The notes: generated from the sequence alone by a model not told the origin. 5,972 nucleotides of DNA from Clostridium sp. CAG:1193 (GCA_000436255.1 HF990823.1:27333-33304), one strand, 5' to 3'; counted from the stretch's first letter, positions 1 to 5,947 are shown. A program made the numbers and translations.

Positions 1-208
1 TTTTATATATTCTTTTAACCTCATCTTTACACCAAAATAATGGTTCAATATCAATACTAACTCCTGCTAAAGATGCAAGAAGACTATTTAATGAAATTAG
101 TTCTGGCAAATGTTCTTTAATTACACTTTTATTACACTGATTTTGTATAACAAAATCTCCAAGTTTTAATGTTTCACCTGTTAATAAGTTTCTATCTATT
201 TTATACAT
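1..208 (-). CDS. N-terminal part of an unrecognised protein, cut by the window edge
   Basis: An open frame starts at ATG 208-206 and stays open for 69 codons to the left edge. It begins MYKIDRNLLTGETLKLGDF. A GGCGGG stretch lies 7 nt upstream of the ATG as a plausible ribosome binding site. A second ATG at 213-211 is in another frame and hits a stop after five codons, so it is not the start. The gene begins 20 bp after the gpmI stop with no hairpin between them, so it is probably cotranscribed with gpmI. The visible part is soluble, with no signal peptide or membrane segment, and contains two cysteines (a QNQCNKS stretch and a FWCKDE stretch). I do not recognise the family. It is not enolase, the usual gene downstream of gpmI. 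The coding call is fairly firm; the function is unknown. Confidence 0.65.
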   Translation of the reverse strand, partial: MYKIDRNLLTGETLKLGDFVIQNQCNKSVIKEHLPELISLNSLLASLAGVSIDIEPLFWCKDEVKRIYK

Positions 209-228
209 ACCATAACCCGCCTTAATAC

Positions 229-1683
229 TTATTTAATTATTAAACTGTTTCCAGTCATTTCTTTTGGTTTAGAAAGTCCAATTAATTCTAACATAGTAGG
301 TGCTATATCTGATAATCTTCCTTCTTTTAACCTAACACCATTTCTACATACAATAAATGGCACTTTACTTGTTGTATGTGAAGTAATTATATTACCATCA
401 TCATCTATCATAAGCTCTGCATTACCATGATCTGCTGTTACTAATAATGTAAAACCTAGTTTAACACTTTCATCATAAATTTGTTTTAACTTTTTATCTA
501 ATGCTTCAACTGCTTTTATAGTTGCAGACATATTACCTGTATGTCCAACCATATCAGGATTAGCAAAATTTAAAATTATTACATCATAATTAGACATTAC
601 GCTAAGCAATTTACTTGTAACCTCTTCTATGCTCATTTCAGGTTTTAAATCATACGTTGCTACTTTTGGGCTTGGGATAAGTATTCTATCACATAAAGGA
701 ATTTCTTTATTAACGCCACCATCAAAAAAGTAAGTTACATGAGCATATTTTTCTGTTTCTGCTATTCTAAGTTGTCTTAGATTATTTTTAGATAAATAAT
801 CACCAAGGGTATTATCTAACTTTTGTAAATTAAAAGCATTAGGTGCTTTTATTTCATTTGATACTTTCATCATTGTAACAATATTACTATTATACTCTTG
901 TAATTTAGTTAATATTTGTATTGCTCTATCTGGTCTAAAATTAAACCATATTATTCCGTCATTTTCTTTTATTAATCCCTCTTTATCTAATAAAGACGGT
1001 TTAATAAACTCATCATAAATCTCACTTTTATATGTATTATTAAATAACTCATCTATACTATTATAATTATTCCCTACGCCATTAACCATTAAATCATACC
1101 CTTTAATAGTTCTGTCATAATTTTTATCTCTATCCATTGTATAATATCTACCACATATAGTAGATACTTTCCCTATACCAAAGTCTTTGATTTCTTTTAG
1201 ATAATTAACTCCACTATTATAAAGTGTATCTCTTCCATCTGTTATTAAATGCATATATATTTCATCTATACCATTATCTTTTGCCATCTTAAGTAAACTT
1301 TTTAAGTGGTTAATGTGAGAATGTACTCCTCCATCACTTATTAACCCAACTAATTGTAATCTACTTTTATTATTTTTAATCGTATCGAATAACTTTAATA
1401 TTTCTTTATTTTTATAAAATTCTCCGCTATCAATTTTTTCATTTATAAGTTCAAGTGGTTGATATACTATTCTTCCTGCGCCTATATTAAGGTGTCCTGT
1501 TTCGCTATTACCCATTTGTCCAGGTGGAAGGCCAACATCTTTGCCACTTGCAATTAATGTTGTATGTGGATAAGTATTCCATAGATAATCAAATGTAGGC
1601 TTTTTAGCTTGTTTAAATGCATTGCCATGCACCTGTTCTCTAAGCCCTACACCATCCATTATTGCTAATATAACTTTATTCAT
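229..1683 (-). CDS. gpmI: 2,3-bisphosphoglycerate-independent phosphoglycerate mutase
   Basis: This enzyme interconverts 3-phosphoglycerate and 2-phosphoglycerate in glycolysis and gluconeogenesis, in the cytosol, through a phosphoserine intermediate and two bound divalent metals (usually Mn). The alkaline-phosphatase-like fold motifs are all present: Asp10 in the N-terminal MDG, the nucleophile Ser60 in MGNSETGH, His121 in SDGGVHSH, Arg151/Asp152 in TDGRDT, Arg179 and Arg185 in GRYYTMDRD, Arg250/Arg253 in FRPDR, Lys312 in EKYAHVTYF, Asp377/His381 in NPDMVGH, Asp418/His419 in TADHGNAE, and His436 in SHTTS. The phosphotransferase domain is split by the inserted substrate-binding domain (roughly 75-300). 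At 484 residues it is shorter than the usual 505-515, mostly through a reduced stretch around 255-295; no catalytic residue is lost. The start has a GGTTGGTGAT purine-rich site just upstream. It lies 48 bp after spo0A, beyond a probable terminator, and precedes an unknown gene by 20 bp. Identity is very secure. Confidence 0.97.
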   Translation of the reverse strand: MNKVILAIMDGVGLREQVHGNAFKQAKKPTFDYLWNTYPHTTLIASGKDVGLPPGQMGNSETGHLNIGAGRIVYQPLELINEKIDSGEFYKNKEILKLFDTIKNNKSRLQLVGLISDGGVHSHINHLKSLLKMAKDNGIDEIYMHLITDGRDTLYNSGVNYLKEIKDFGIGKVSTICGRYYTMDRDKNYDRTIKGYDLMVNGVGNNYNSIDELFNNTYKSEIYDEFIKPSLLDKEGLIKENDGIIWFNFRPDRAIQILTKLQEYNSNIVTMMKVSNEIKAPNAFNLQKLDNTLGDYLSKNNLRQLRIAETEKYAHVTYFFDGGVNKEIPLCDRILIPSPKVATYDLKPEMSIEEVTSKLLSVMSNYDVIILNFANPDMVGHTGNMSATIKAVEALDKKLKQIYDESVKLGFTLLVTADHGNAELMIDDDGNIITSHTTSKVPFIVCRNGVRLKEGRLSDIAPTMLELIGLSKPKEMTGNSLIIK

Positions 1684-1716
1684 AATATCACCAACCTAAT
1701 TATATAATATTTTTTC

Positions 1717-1747
1717 AAAAAAAAGAATGCTTTATACATTCATTTTT
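1717..1747 (-). terminator. Probable Rho-independent terminator overlapping the 3' end of spo0A
   Basis: Read on the minus strand, GAATG (1741-1737), a 7-nt loop TATAAAG and CATTC (1729-1725) form a 5-bp stem followed by eight T residues (1724-1717). The A-rich sequence before the stem can extend pairing into the T-run past one T-T mismatch. The spo0A stop codon TAA lies inside the loop and its last sense codons form the left arm. The stem is weak (two G-C pairs), so termination may be partial and some transcripts may continue into gpmI. The hairpin is seen directly; the function is inferred. Confidence 0.5.
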
Positions 1748-2502
1748 CTATATTCTAATCTTAATTTATCTGCAACAGTAACTATAAATTCAGAATTTGT
1801 TGGTTTTGCTTTATCAATATCTACACTATGACCAAATATTTCTTCCATCAAATCCCAATCTCCTCTATTCCAACTAACTTCTATCGCATGTCTTATAGCT
1901 CTTTCTACTCTAGATACTGTCGTATCATACTTGGATGCTATTTCTGGATATAACTCTTTTGTAATTCCACCTATCATGTCTGGATTATTATAAATAAGCA
2001 TTATACCCTCTCTTATATATTGGTATCCTTTAATATGTGAAGGGACCCCTAATTCATGTAATATTTTTGTTACAGATATTTGTAAATTATTATGATATAT
2101 ATTTATATTTTTAGACTCTTTATCTTCTTTGTTAACAGATTCCATTATCCTACCTTCTAAATCTGATAATTCGTATGGTTTTAATAAGAAATAATGAACC
2201 CCATATTCAGAAACTCTTCTTATCATTTCATCGCTATTATATGATGTTGATATAATTACAGGTTTATATATATTCTTTCTTTTCATTTGTTCTAAAACAT
2301 ATATACCATCTTTATTAGGCATAATTAAATCTAATATTATTACATCATAATCATTAATTTTATTTTCTATTAAGTTAATGCCTTCTTCTCCCGAATATGC
2401 TTTTAATACAACCTTAATAAATTCATGGTCGCTAAAATACTCCTCTATCATATCTACTAAATTTTCATTATCATCAATTACTAATAATCTTGCTTTTTCC
2501 AT
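1732..2502 (-). CDS. spo0A: Sporulation master response regulator Spo0A
   Basis: This is the phosphorelay-controlled transcription factor that commits Bacillota to sporulation and activates or represses genes through 0A boxes. The N-terminal receiver domain (about 4-122) has the acidic pocket Asp10/Asp11, phosphoacceptor Asp58 (ILDLIMP), switch Thr86 and Lys108 (LLKPYEL). A short linker (about 123-140) is Lys/Glu/Asn-rich. The C-terminal Spo0A effector domain (about 141-253) is almost textbook: HELGVPSHIKGYQYIREGI at 149-167, the recognition-helix region TTVSRVERAIRHAIE at 194-208, W-NRG at 211-214, and KPTNSEFI...ADKLRLE near the end. It is 256 residues against 267 in Bacillus subtilis, with no missing functional residue. 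The start is fixed by AAGGAGG seven nt upstream. A perfect 0A box in the upstream gap suggests autoregulation. It is flanked by an unknown small gene upstream, in place of the common spoIVB, and gpmI downstream. A working Spo0A implies at least an ancestral sporulation or Spo0A-controlled programme. Confidence 0.97.
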   Translation of the reverse strand: MEKARLLVIDDNENLVDMIEEYFSDHEFIKVVLKAYSGEEGINLIENKINDYDVIILDLIMPNKDGIYVLEQMKRKNIYKPVIISTSYNSDEMIRRVSEYGVHYFLLKPYELSDLEGRIMESVNKEDKESKNINIYHNNLQISVTKILHELGVPSHIKGYQYIREGIMLIYNNPDMIGGITKELYPEIASKYDTTVSRVERAIRHAIEVSWNRGDWDLMEEIFGHSVDIDKAKPTNSEFIVTVADKLRLEYRKMNV

Positions 2503-2509
2503 TTTAATT

Positions 2510-2516
2510 CCTCCTT
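2510..2516 (-). promoter_or_regulatory. Strong Shine-Dalgarno site of spo0A
   Basis: AAGGAGG on the minus strand, with 7 nt (AATTAAA) before the ATG at 2502-2500. It is the best match to the 16S anti-Shine-Dalgarno in the window and fixes the spo0A start. Confidence 0.85.
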
Positions 2517-2550
2517 ACTTATTAGTTTAAATATTCTGGATGACAAATTT

Positions 2551-2557
2551 TGTCGAA
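2551..2557. promoter_or_regulatory. Perfect 0A box upstream of spo0A
   Basis: TGTCGAA on the plus strand (TTCGACA on the coding strand), about 48 bp before the spo0A ATG. It matches all seven positions of the established Spo0A-binding consensus and was the only perfect copy I found in the window. It overlaps the right arm of a palindrome, GACAAA-T-TTTGTC (2542-2554). The TCGACA within it resembles a sigma-A -35 element on the coding strand. The closest -10-like hexamer, TAAACT, is about 21 bp downstream, a long spacing reminiscent of Spo0A-activated sigma-A promoters such as spoIIG. A GAAT (2532-2535 on the plus strand as ATTC) could instead be part of a sigma-H -10, but no convincing AGGA-type -35 accompanies it. 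The box is seen; binding and its sign (activation or repression) are inferred. Confidence 0.6.
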
Positions 2558-2565
2558 CTATAACT

Positions 2566-2602
2566 AAACAAAAAAAATGTAGTAAAAAATTTTTACTACA
2601 TT
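2566..2602 (-). terminator. Rho-independent terminator after the 104-aa unknown gene
   Basis: A perfect 13-bp inverted repeat (2576-2588 and 2590-2602; arms AATGTAGTAAAAA and TTTTTACTACATT) is followed on the minus strand by a T-run (2577-2570) and TTTAG. The hairpin starts 13 bp after the stop of the unknown gene. The effective stem is AATGTAGTA/TACTACATT, with the A/T tract closing or forming the loop. It separates that gene from the spo0A promoter region. Confidence 0.8.
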
Positions 2603-2614
2603 CTTAAAAGATTT

Positions 2615-2929
2615 CTATGCCGCATCTTTATAATCGTTTTGATAATCACCTTCAAACATATAAGGTGCTACACCATCAATTGCTTTTACTAACTGTTTAT
2701 TCTTAGACATACCATTTGTACCATTTTGTTTCATACTAAGTAAAATAGAAGAAAGAATTTCTTTTTCCTGAGAATTCATAAGTTTATATGAAGCCAACCC
2801 TTCAATTTCAGACATCTTTATTTTTGACCCCATAAGATCGCCTGAAGCGTTTTGCGGTACTCCGTTCATAACATGTCTTTTTAAATCATCCCTAAACATT
2901 TTTAAAAACAATATAGTAGTCGAATTCAT
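2615..2929 (-). CDS. Small protein of unknown function upstream of spo0A
   Basis: A 104-residue soluble protein beginning MNSTTILFLKMFRDDLKRH and ending in an acidic, Tyr/Asp-rich tail (EGDYQNDYKDAA). I do not recognise the family. No signal peptide, membrane segment, Cys cluster or clear DNA-binding motif is visible. The sequence looks mostly helical, with Met/Ser/Lys-rich polar stretches (about 30-45 and 68-82) and a hydrophobic segment LSSILLSM in the middle. I chose ATG 2929-2927, with GAAAGG 11 nt upstream; an in-frame GTG at 2938-2936 (107 residues) has AAAAGG 10 nt upstream and is a real alternative. The gene appears monocistronic: the tpiA terminator lies upstream, an extended -10 candidate lies between, and a strong hairpin follows. 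It occupies the slot where many Bacillota have spoIVB. A sporulation link is only positional. The separate promoter and terminator support a real gene. Confidence 0.75.
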   Translation of the reverse strand: MNSTTILFLKMFRDDLKRHVMNGVPQNASGDLMGSKIKMSEIEGLASYKLMNSQEKEILSSILLSMKQNGTNGMSKNKQLVKAIDGVAPYMFEGDYQNDYKDAA

Positions 2930-2962
2930 TTTTATCACGGCCTTTCTACCTTTTACAATTCT

Positions 2963-2971
2963 AATATATCA
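2963..2971 (-). promoter_or_regulatory. Candidate extended -10 promoter of the 104-aa unknown gene
   Basis: On the minus strand TGATATATT reads as TG-n-TATATT, an extended -10 with five of six matches to TATAAT. It lies about 33 bp before the ATG and downstream of the tpiA terminator, so a leader of roughly 25 nt with the GAAAGG site is possible. No good -35 hexamer lies 17 bp upstream (TTTTAT), which is tolerable for an extended -10 but leaves the call tentative in such AT-rich DNA. Confidence 0.4.
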
Positions 2972-2987
2972 TACTACTTTGTAGAAT

Positions 2988-3019
2988 AAAATAGAAAAAA
3001 CACTTTTTTACAGTGCTTT
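2988..3019 (-). terminator. Rho-independent terminator of the tpiA operon
   Basis: Read on the minus strand, AAAGCACT (3019-3012), a 7-nt loop GTAAAAA and AGTGTTTT (3004-2997) form an 8-bp stem with one G-T pair. T residues continue to 2995, then CTATTTT. It begins 4 bp after the tpiA stop, which is the expected place for an operon end. Confidence 0.75.
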
Positions 3020-3023
3020 ACAT

Positions 3024-3719
3024 TTATTTTATCTTATTGTACATTTTTAACAAATTGTTCGGGTTAAGAGAAGATGAACCTATTAACACACCGTCAACTT
3101 CTTCTATACTACAAATTTCTTTTATATTAGACATATTAACACTACCACCATATATTACTTTACATTTGATATTATACACTTTACTTAACACATTCTTAAT
3201 ATATGTATGTACACTTTTAATATTTTCAAGTGACGGAGTAACTCCTGTTCCAATTGCCCACGTTGGTTCATATGCAATAATTATATCATTTATCTTTAAT
3301 CCACTTAAAATCTTCAGTTCTTTATCTAATATGCAAAAAAGTTTTGATGTATCTTTTTCATTAATATCATTTCCAACACATAATATAGGCACAATACCAT
3401 TATTAATACATGACTTTAGTTTTAATGGTATATCTTCATTTGACATATTTCTAGTTTCACTATGTCCGATTAAAGAATACTTTACTCCCAAACTTTTAAG
3501 TTGCTTAAAAGAGACTTCCCCAGTATGTGTTCCAAAATCCTCATAATATCCATTTTGTGCACATAAATCATATTTGTTACTACTCATTAAATCCAGATAT
3601 ATATTAGATGGAGATATTATTAAGTTTTTAATATCACTATTTTCAACTATTTTTTTATATTCAAGCACTTCTTCTTTAGATAAATTCATTTTAAAATTTG
3701 TTACTATTAATTTGTCCAT
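3024..3719 (-). CDS. tpiA: Triosephosphate isomerase, divergent
   Basis: The enzyme interconverts dihydroxyacetone phosphate and glyceraldehyde 3-phosphate in the cytosol. The catalytic set is present: Asn8/Lys10 in TNFKMN, electrophile His86 in LIGHSE with Glu88, catalytic base Glu151 in AYEPTWAIGTG with the loop-6 hinge, and YGGSVN at 190-195. Several usually conserved positions differ. The first-strand GNWKMN is TNFKMN, GHSERR is GHSETR (Thr89), CVGE is CVGN (Asn117), and the phosphate-binding GGASL is GSSSL (Ser215). Length is 231 against about 250, with the segment after loop 6 and the C-terminus trimmed. It starts 1 bp after the glycosyltransferase stop, with AGAGGG six nt upstream inside that gene, so the two are translationally coupled. 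A terminator follows directly. The fold and reaction are secure; whether it is the main housekeeping TIM or a second copy cannot be told here. Confidence 0.93.
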   Translation of the reverse strand: MDKLIVTNFKMNLSKEEVLEYKKIVENSDIKNLIISPSNIYLDLMSSNKYDLCAQNGYYEDFGTHTGEVSFKQLKSLGVKYSLIGHSETRNMSNEDIPLKLKSCINNGIVPILCVGNDINEKDTSKLFCILDKELKILSGLKINDIIIAYEPTWAIGTGVTPSLENIKSVHTYIKNVLSKVYNIKCKVIYGGSVNMSNIKEICSIEEVDGVLIGSSSLNPNNLLKMYNKIK

Positions 3720-3720
3720 A

Positions 3721-4944
3721 TTAAACCCTCTTTATTACATTTTTAATTCTTGTTAATAATGTTTTATCTTCTTTATTTAGTGCTTTTTTATATACATCTA
3801 TTATTCTTTCACCATAATACTTTATAGAAAATTGCTTTGAAGTAGTAAATGCTTGTTTAGACATATTGTTATACTTTTCTTTATCTTCATATATTTCAAA
3901 TATTGCTTTAACATATTCTTTTTTATTTTTAAAGAATTTCCCATTGTATTCATCTATAACTGCTATTTTAAAACTATCATCATCCATACATACTATTGGA
4001 AGAGATGCTGCCATACCTTCAATTACAGTAAGTCCTTGCGTTTCTGTTTTAGATGCAGTTACAAATATATTTCCAAGTTGATAATATAGTGCTACTTTAT
4101 CTTGCGGAACCATACCAGTAAATATAAAGTTTTTTCCATCATTTATTTTTGATGCAGCATTCTTCATATTTTCTAAATCTGGGCCATCTCCAACTATTAA
4201 AAATTTAATATTTTTATGTTTTTTTATTATATTTTTATGAGCGTCTATTAAAAATTTAATATTCTTTTGTTCATCTGATATTCTACTTACTAAAAGTAAG
4301 ACAAAATCATCATCTTTAATTCCAAGTGAACCTCTTAATTTTATAACCTCGTTTTTATCATTATTACTTCTATCAAATTTATCTACATCAATACCAGTTG
4401 GTATTATATTTATTTCTCTATTTACACCATATTTAATTTTAAATAAGTTATAAGCTTTTTGTGTAGGAACAATTAGTTCTGAAACTGTTTTATCACAATA
4501 AAACAAAGTAAAATATTCAAGTAATTTTTTAGCGGGTTTATCAAATAAACCTTTTGTTACTAAATATATATAATCTTCATACATTGTATGATATGTATGC
4601 ACGATTGGTATATCAAATTGCTTTGATAATAGTCTACCATATGTTCCAATACTACCTTCTGTATGTGTATGAATTATATCTAAGTTCCACTTCTTTATTA
4701 TTTTAAGTGGTTTAATTGGATATATTGTGCTTATTTTAAAATCATTATATATTCCAGAATCTATTCCAGGAACTCTAAGTACATGTTCTTTTTCATCATA
4801 TTCATATTTATTTGATTTATTATTTATAGTAACAACATATACTTGATGTCCTAATTCTTCTAGTGACTTTTTTAACATAGTAACACTTGTAACCACACCA
4901 CTAACATATGGCTTGTATACTTCCGAAAATAGTCCTATTCTCAC
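3721..4944 (-). CDS. GT4 glycosyltransferase, probable 1,2-diacylglycerol 3-glucosyltransferase
   Basis: A GT-B fold, retaining glycosyltransferase that probably moves glucose from UDP-glucose to diacylglycerol at the inner membrane face, making the monoglucosyl lipid used as membrane lipid or lipoteichoic acid anchor. Evidence is the N-terminal RIGLFSEVYKPYVSGV (2-17), the HTHTEGSIG and HTYHTMYEDY blocks (92-100, 116-125) characteristic of the diacylglycerol glucosyltransferase group, IPTGID (181-186), VGDGP (251-255) and the EX7E motif Glu301...Glu309 in the donor domain. I chose GTG 4944-4942 (407 residues): it gives the standard MRIGLF start and has AAGGA nine nt upstream. A TTG at 4965 would add seven non-conserved residues and overlap the upstream gene by 17 bp. 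It lies 4 bp after a flippase-like gene and 1 bp before tpiA. Another lipid or sugar substrate within GT4 is possible; membership of the family is firm. Confidence 0.88.
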   Translation of the reverse strand: MRIGLFSEVYKPYVSGVVTSVTMLKKSLEELGHQVYVVTINNKSNKYEYDEKEHVLRVPGIDSGIYNDFKISTIYPIKPLKIIKKWNLDIIHTHTEGSIGTYGRLLSKQFDIPIVHTYHTMYEDYIYLVTKGLFDKPAKKLLEYFTLFYCDKTVSELIVPTQKAYNLFKIKYGVNREINIIPTGIDVDKFDRSNNDKNEVIKLRGSLGIKDDDFVLLLVSRISDEQKNIKFLIDAHKNIIKKHKNIKFLIVGDGPDLENMKNAASKINDGKNFIFTGMVPQDKVALYYQLGNIFVTASKTETQGLTVIEGMAASLPIVCMDDDSFKIAVIDEYNGKFFKNKKEYVKAIFEIYEDKEKYNNMSKQAFTTSKQFSIKYYGERIIDVYKKALNKEDKTLLTRIKNVIKRV

Positions 4945-4948
4945 AATC

Positions 4949-5947
4949 TCACTTCCTTTTTTCAAACATAATTAATACTGCACCCATTATTAATAATAAA
5001 TAATAAGTAGCAAATCTCCATAATAACATAGATGCTTTTAACGTATTACTTGGAATAAATGAGAACATAGCAATAAATCCATATTCCATACCTCCACTTG
5101 CACCTGGTATTGGTACAAATGCAGCCATTGTCATAATAAGAAGCATTATTATAATTGGTTTAACAAATCCAACACTGTATACATCTACTGCATAAAATGA
5201 TAATGTTGTTGCAAGACCAAGGGGTATAAATCTAAGCATATATAATAATATACATTTTATTATCATTTTCTTGTTTGTTTTCAAATCATTAATTTTCATT
5301 TTAAACTTGTCAATTGAAGCATCCATTTTTTCTATGGATTTATCTTTATTCTTTATTATTTTAAGTCTATCTAATATTCCAATAAAAAATGAAGTTATTT
5401 TATGCATATTTCCTTTAGTATATGGTAAATATATTAAGAACAATGCAACTGCTAGATTAACTAAATAACCAACTAGCATTAATTTTGATAAAACGCTATC
5501 AAACGCTACTATATTAAATATATAATTAATTATTAAAAATATAGTTGCTAAAAGTACTAATGCTATCTGATATGCATAAAAATCTTTAAATAATATATTA
5601 GTACCAGTTACATAATCAATATTATCGTTTTTCTTTAATGTATATAGTTCAAAAGGTTGTCCACCTAAAGAAAATGGAGTTATTCCGTTAAAGAAATTCG
5701 TTTTTATTGCAAGTGAAAAAGCACTTTTAAATTTATAATTTTTCTTATTGCTTTTAATTATTATGTAAAGAGCAATACCTTTTATAAATTCTGCTAGTAT
5801 AATTACTAAAAATATTAATATTAAATAAATCGGGTTTGAGCTTAATAATGCACTTAATATTCCATTAAAATCATCTTTTAATATAAAAAATAATATTATT
5901 ATTGTTAAAAGTATTAATAATAATACTTTTGATTTTACTTTTTTCAT
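4949..5947 (-). CDS. YbhN/AglD-type flippase-like integral membrane protein
   Basis: A 332-residue polytopic membrane protein of the lysylphosphatidylglycerol-synthase transmembrane-region family (UPF0104/PF03706). Hydrophobic segments lie at about 8-23, 39-64, 120-145, 155-175, 230-250, 258-280 and 305-328, with a charged Lys-rich cytosolic stretch near 190-228. Two family motifs are clear: NGITPFSLGGQPFELY (87-102) and PIPGASGGMEYGF (279-291). The C-terminal aminoacyl-lipid transferase domain of MprF is absent, so this is not a lysyl-PG synthase; members of this stand-alone type are proposed to help move or make glycolipids. Its position 4 bp before a diacylglycerol-type glucosyltransferase supports a role with that lipid. 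The ATG is preceded in frame by TGA and TAA only one codon upstream, so no earlier start is possible. The ribosome site is weak (AAGTGA), which may mean coupling to an upstream gene. The family is secure; the activity is inferred. Confidence 0.88.
   Translation of the reverse strand: MKKVKSKVLLLILLTIIILFFILKDDFNGILSALLSSNPIYLILIFLVIILAEFIKGIALYIIIKSNKKNYKFKSAFSLAIKTNFFNGITPFSLGGQPFELYTLKKNDNIDYVTGTNILFKDFYAYQIALVLLATIFLIINYIFNIVAFDSVLSKLMLVGYLVNLAVALFLIYLPYTKGNMHKITSFFIGILDRLKIIKNKDKSIEKMDASIDKFKMKINDLKTNKKMIIKCILLYMLRFIPLGLATTLSFYAVDVYSVGFVKPIIIMLLIMTMAAFVPIPGASGGMEYGFIAMFSFIPSNTLKASMLLWRFATYYLLLIMGAVLIMFEKRK

Noticed and set aside
1384..1391. TATCGAA inside gpmI as another 0A box.
   Set aside because: It differs from the consensus at a G of the TGTCGA core and sits deep in a coding region, with no promoter nearby.
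1699..1704. Perfect TATAAT on the minus strand just before gpmI as a sigma-A -10.
   Set aside because: It would put the transcription start on top of the gpmI ribosome site, only a few bases from the ATG, and the hexamer 17 bp upstream (TTCTTT) is not a -35. Chance matches are frequent in such AT-rich DNA, so I did not list it.
2974..2984. CTAC-TTT-GTAG inverted repeat near the promoter of the small unknown gene, as an operator.
   Set aside because: It has a four-base arm only, which is expected often by chance, and no known operator matches. Its partial likeness to the GTAGTA/TACTAC terminator arms further downstream seems coincidental.
3013..3546. Long plus-strand open frame (177 codons) antisense to tpiA.
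   Set aside because: It lies wholly against a well-supported gene, has no ribosome site or family motif, and its Leu/Ile/Phe-rich translation is what the complement of an AT-rich gene gives. The other plus-strand frames over the glycosyltransferase and flippase-like genes are rejected for the same reason.
4949..5947. Lysylphosphatidylglycerol synthase (MprF) for the membrane protein.
   Set aside because: Only the flippase-like membrane domain is present; the C-terminal aminoacyl transferase domain is missing, with the protein ending after the last membrane segment.
229..5947. Mycoplasma-type code with TGA read as Trp.
   Set aside because: The gpmI Trp35 codon checked is TGG, and TGA is the natural stop of the flippase-like gene right at the next gene's start. 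Spo0A also argues against a Mollicute.
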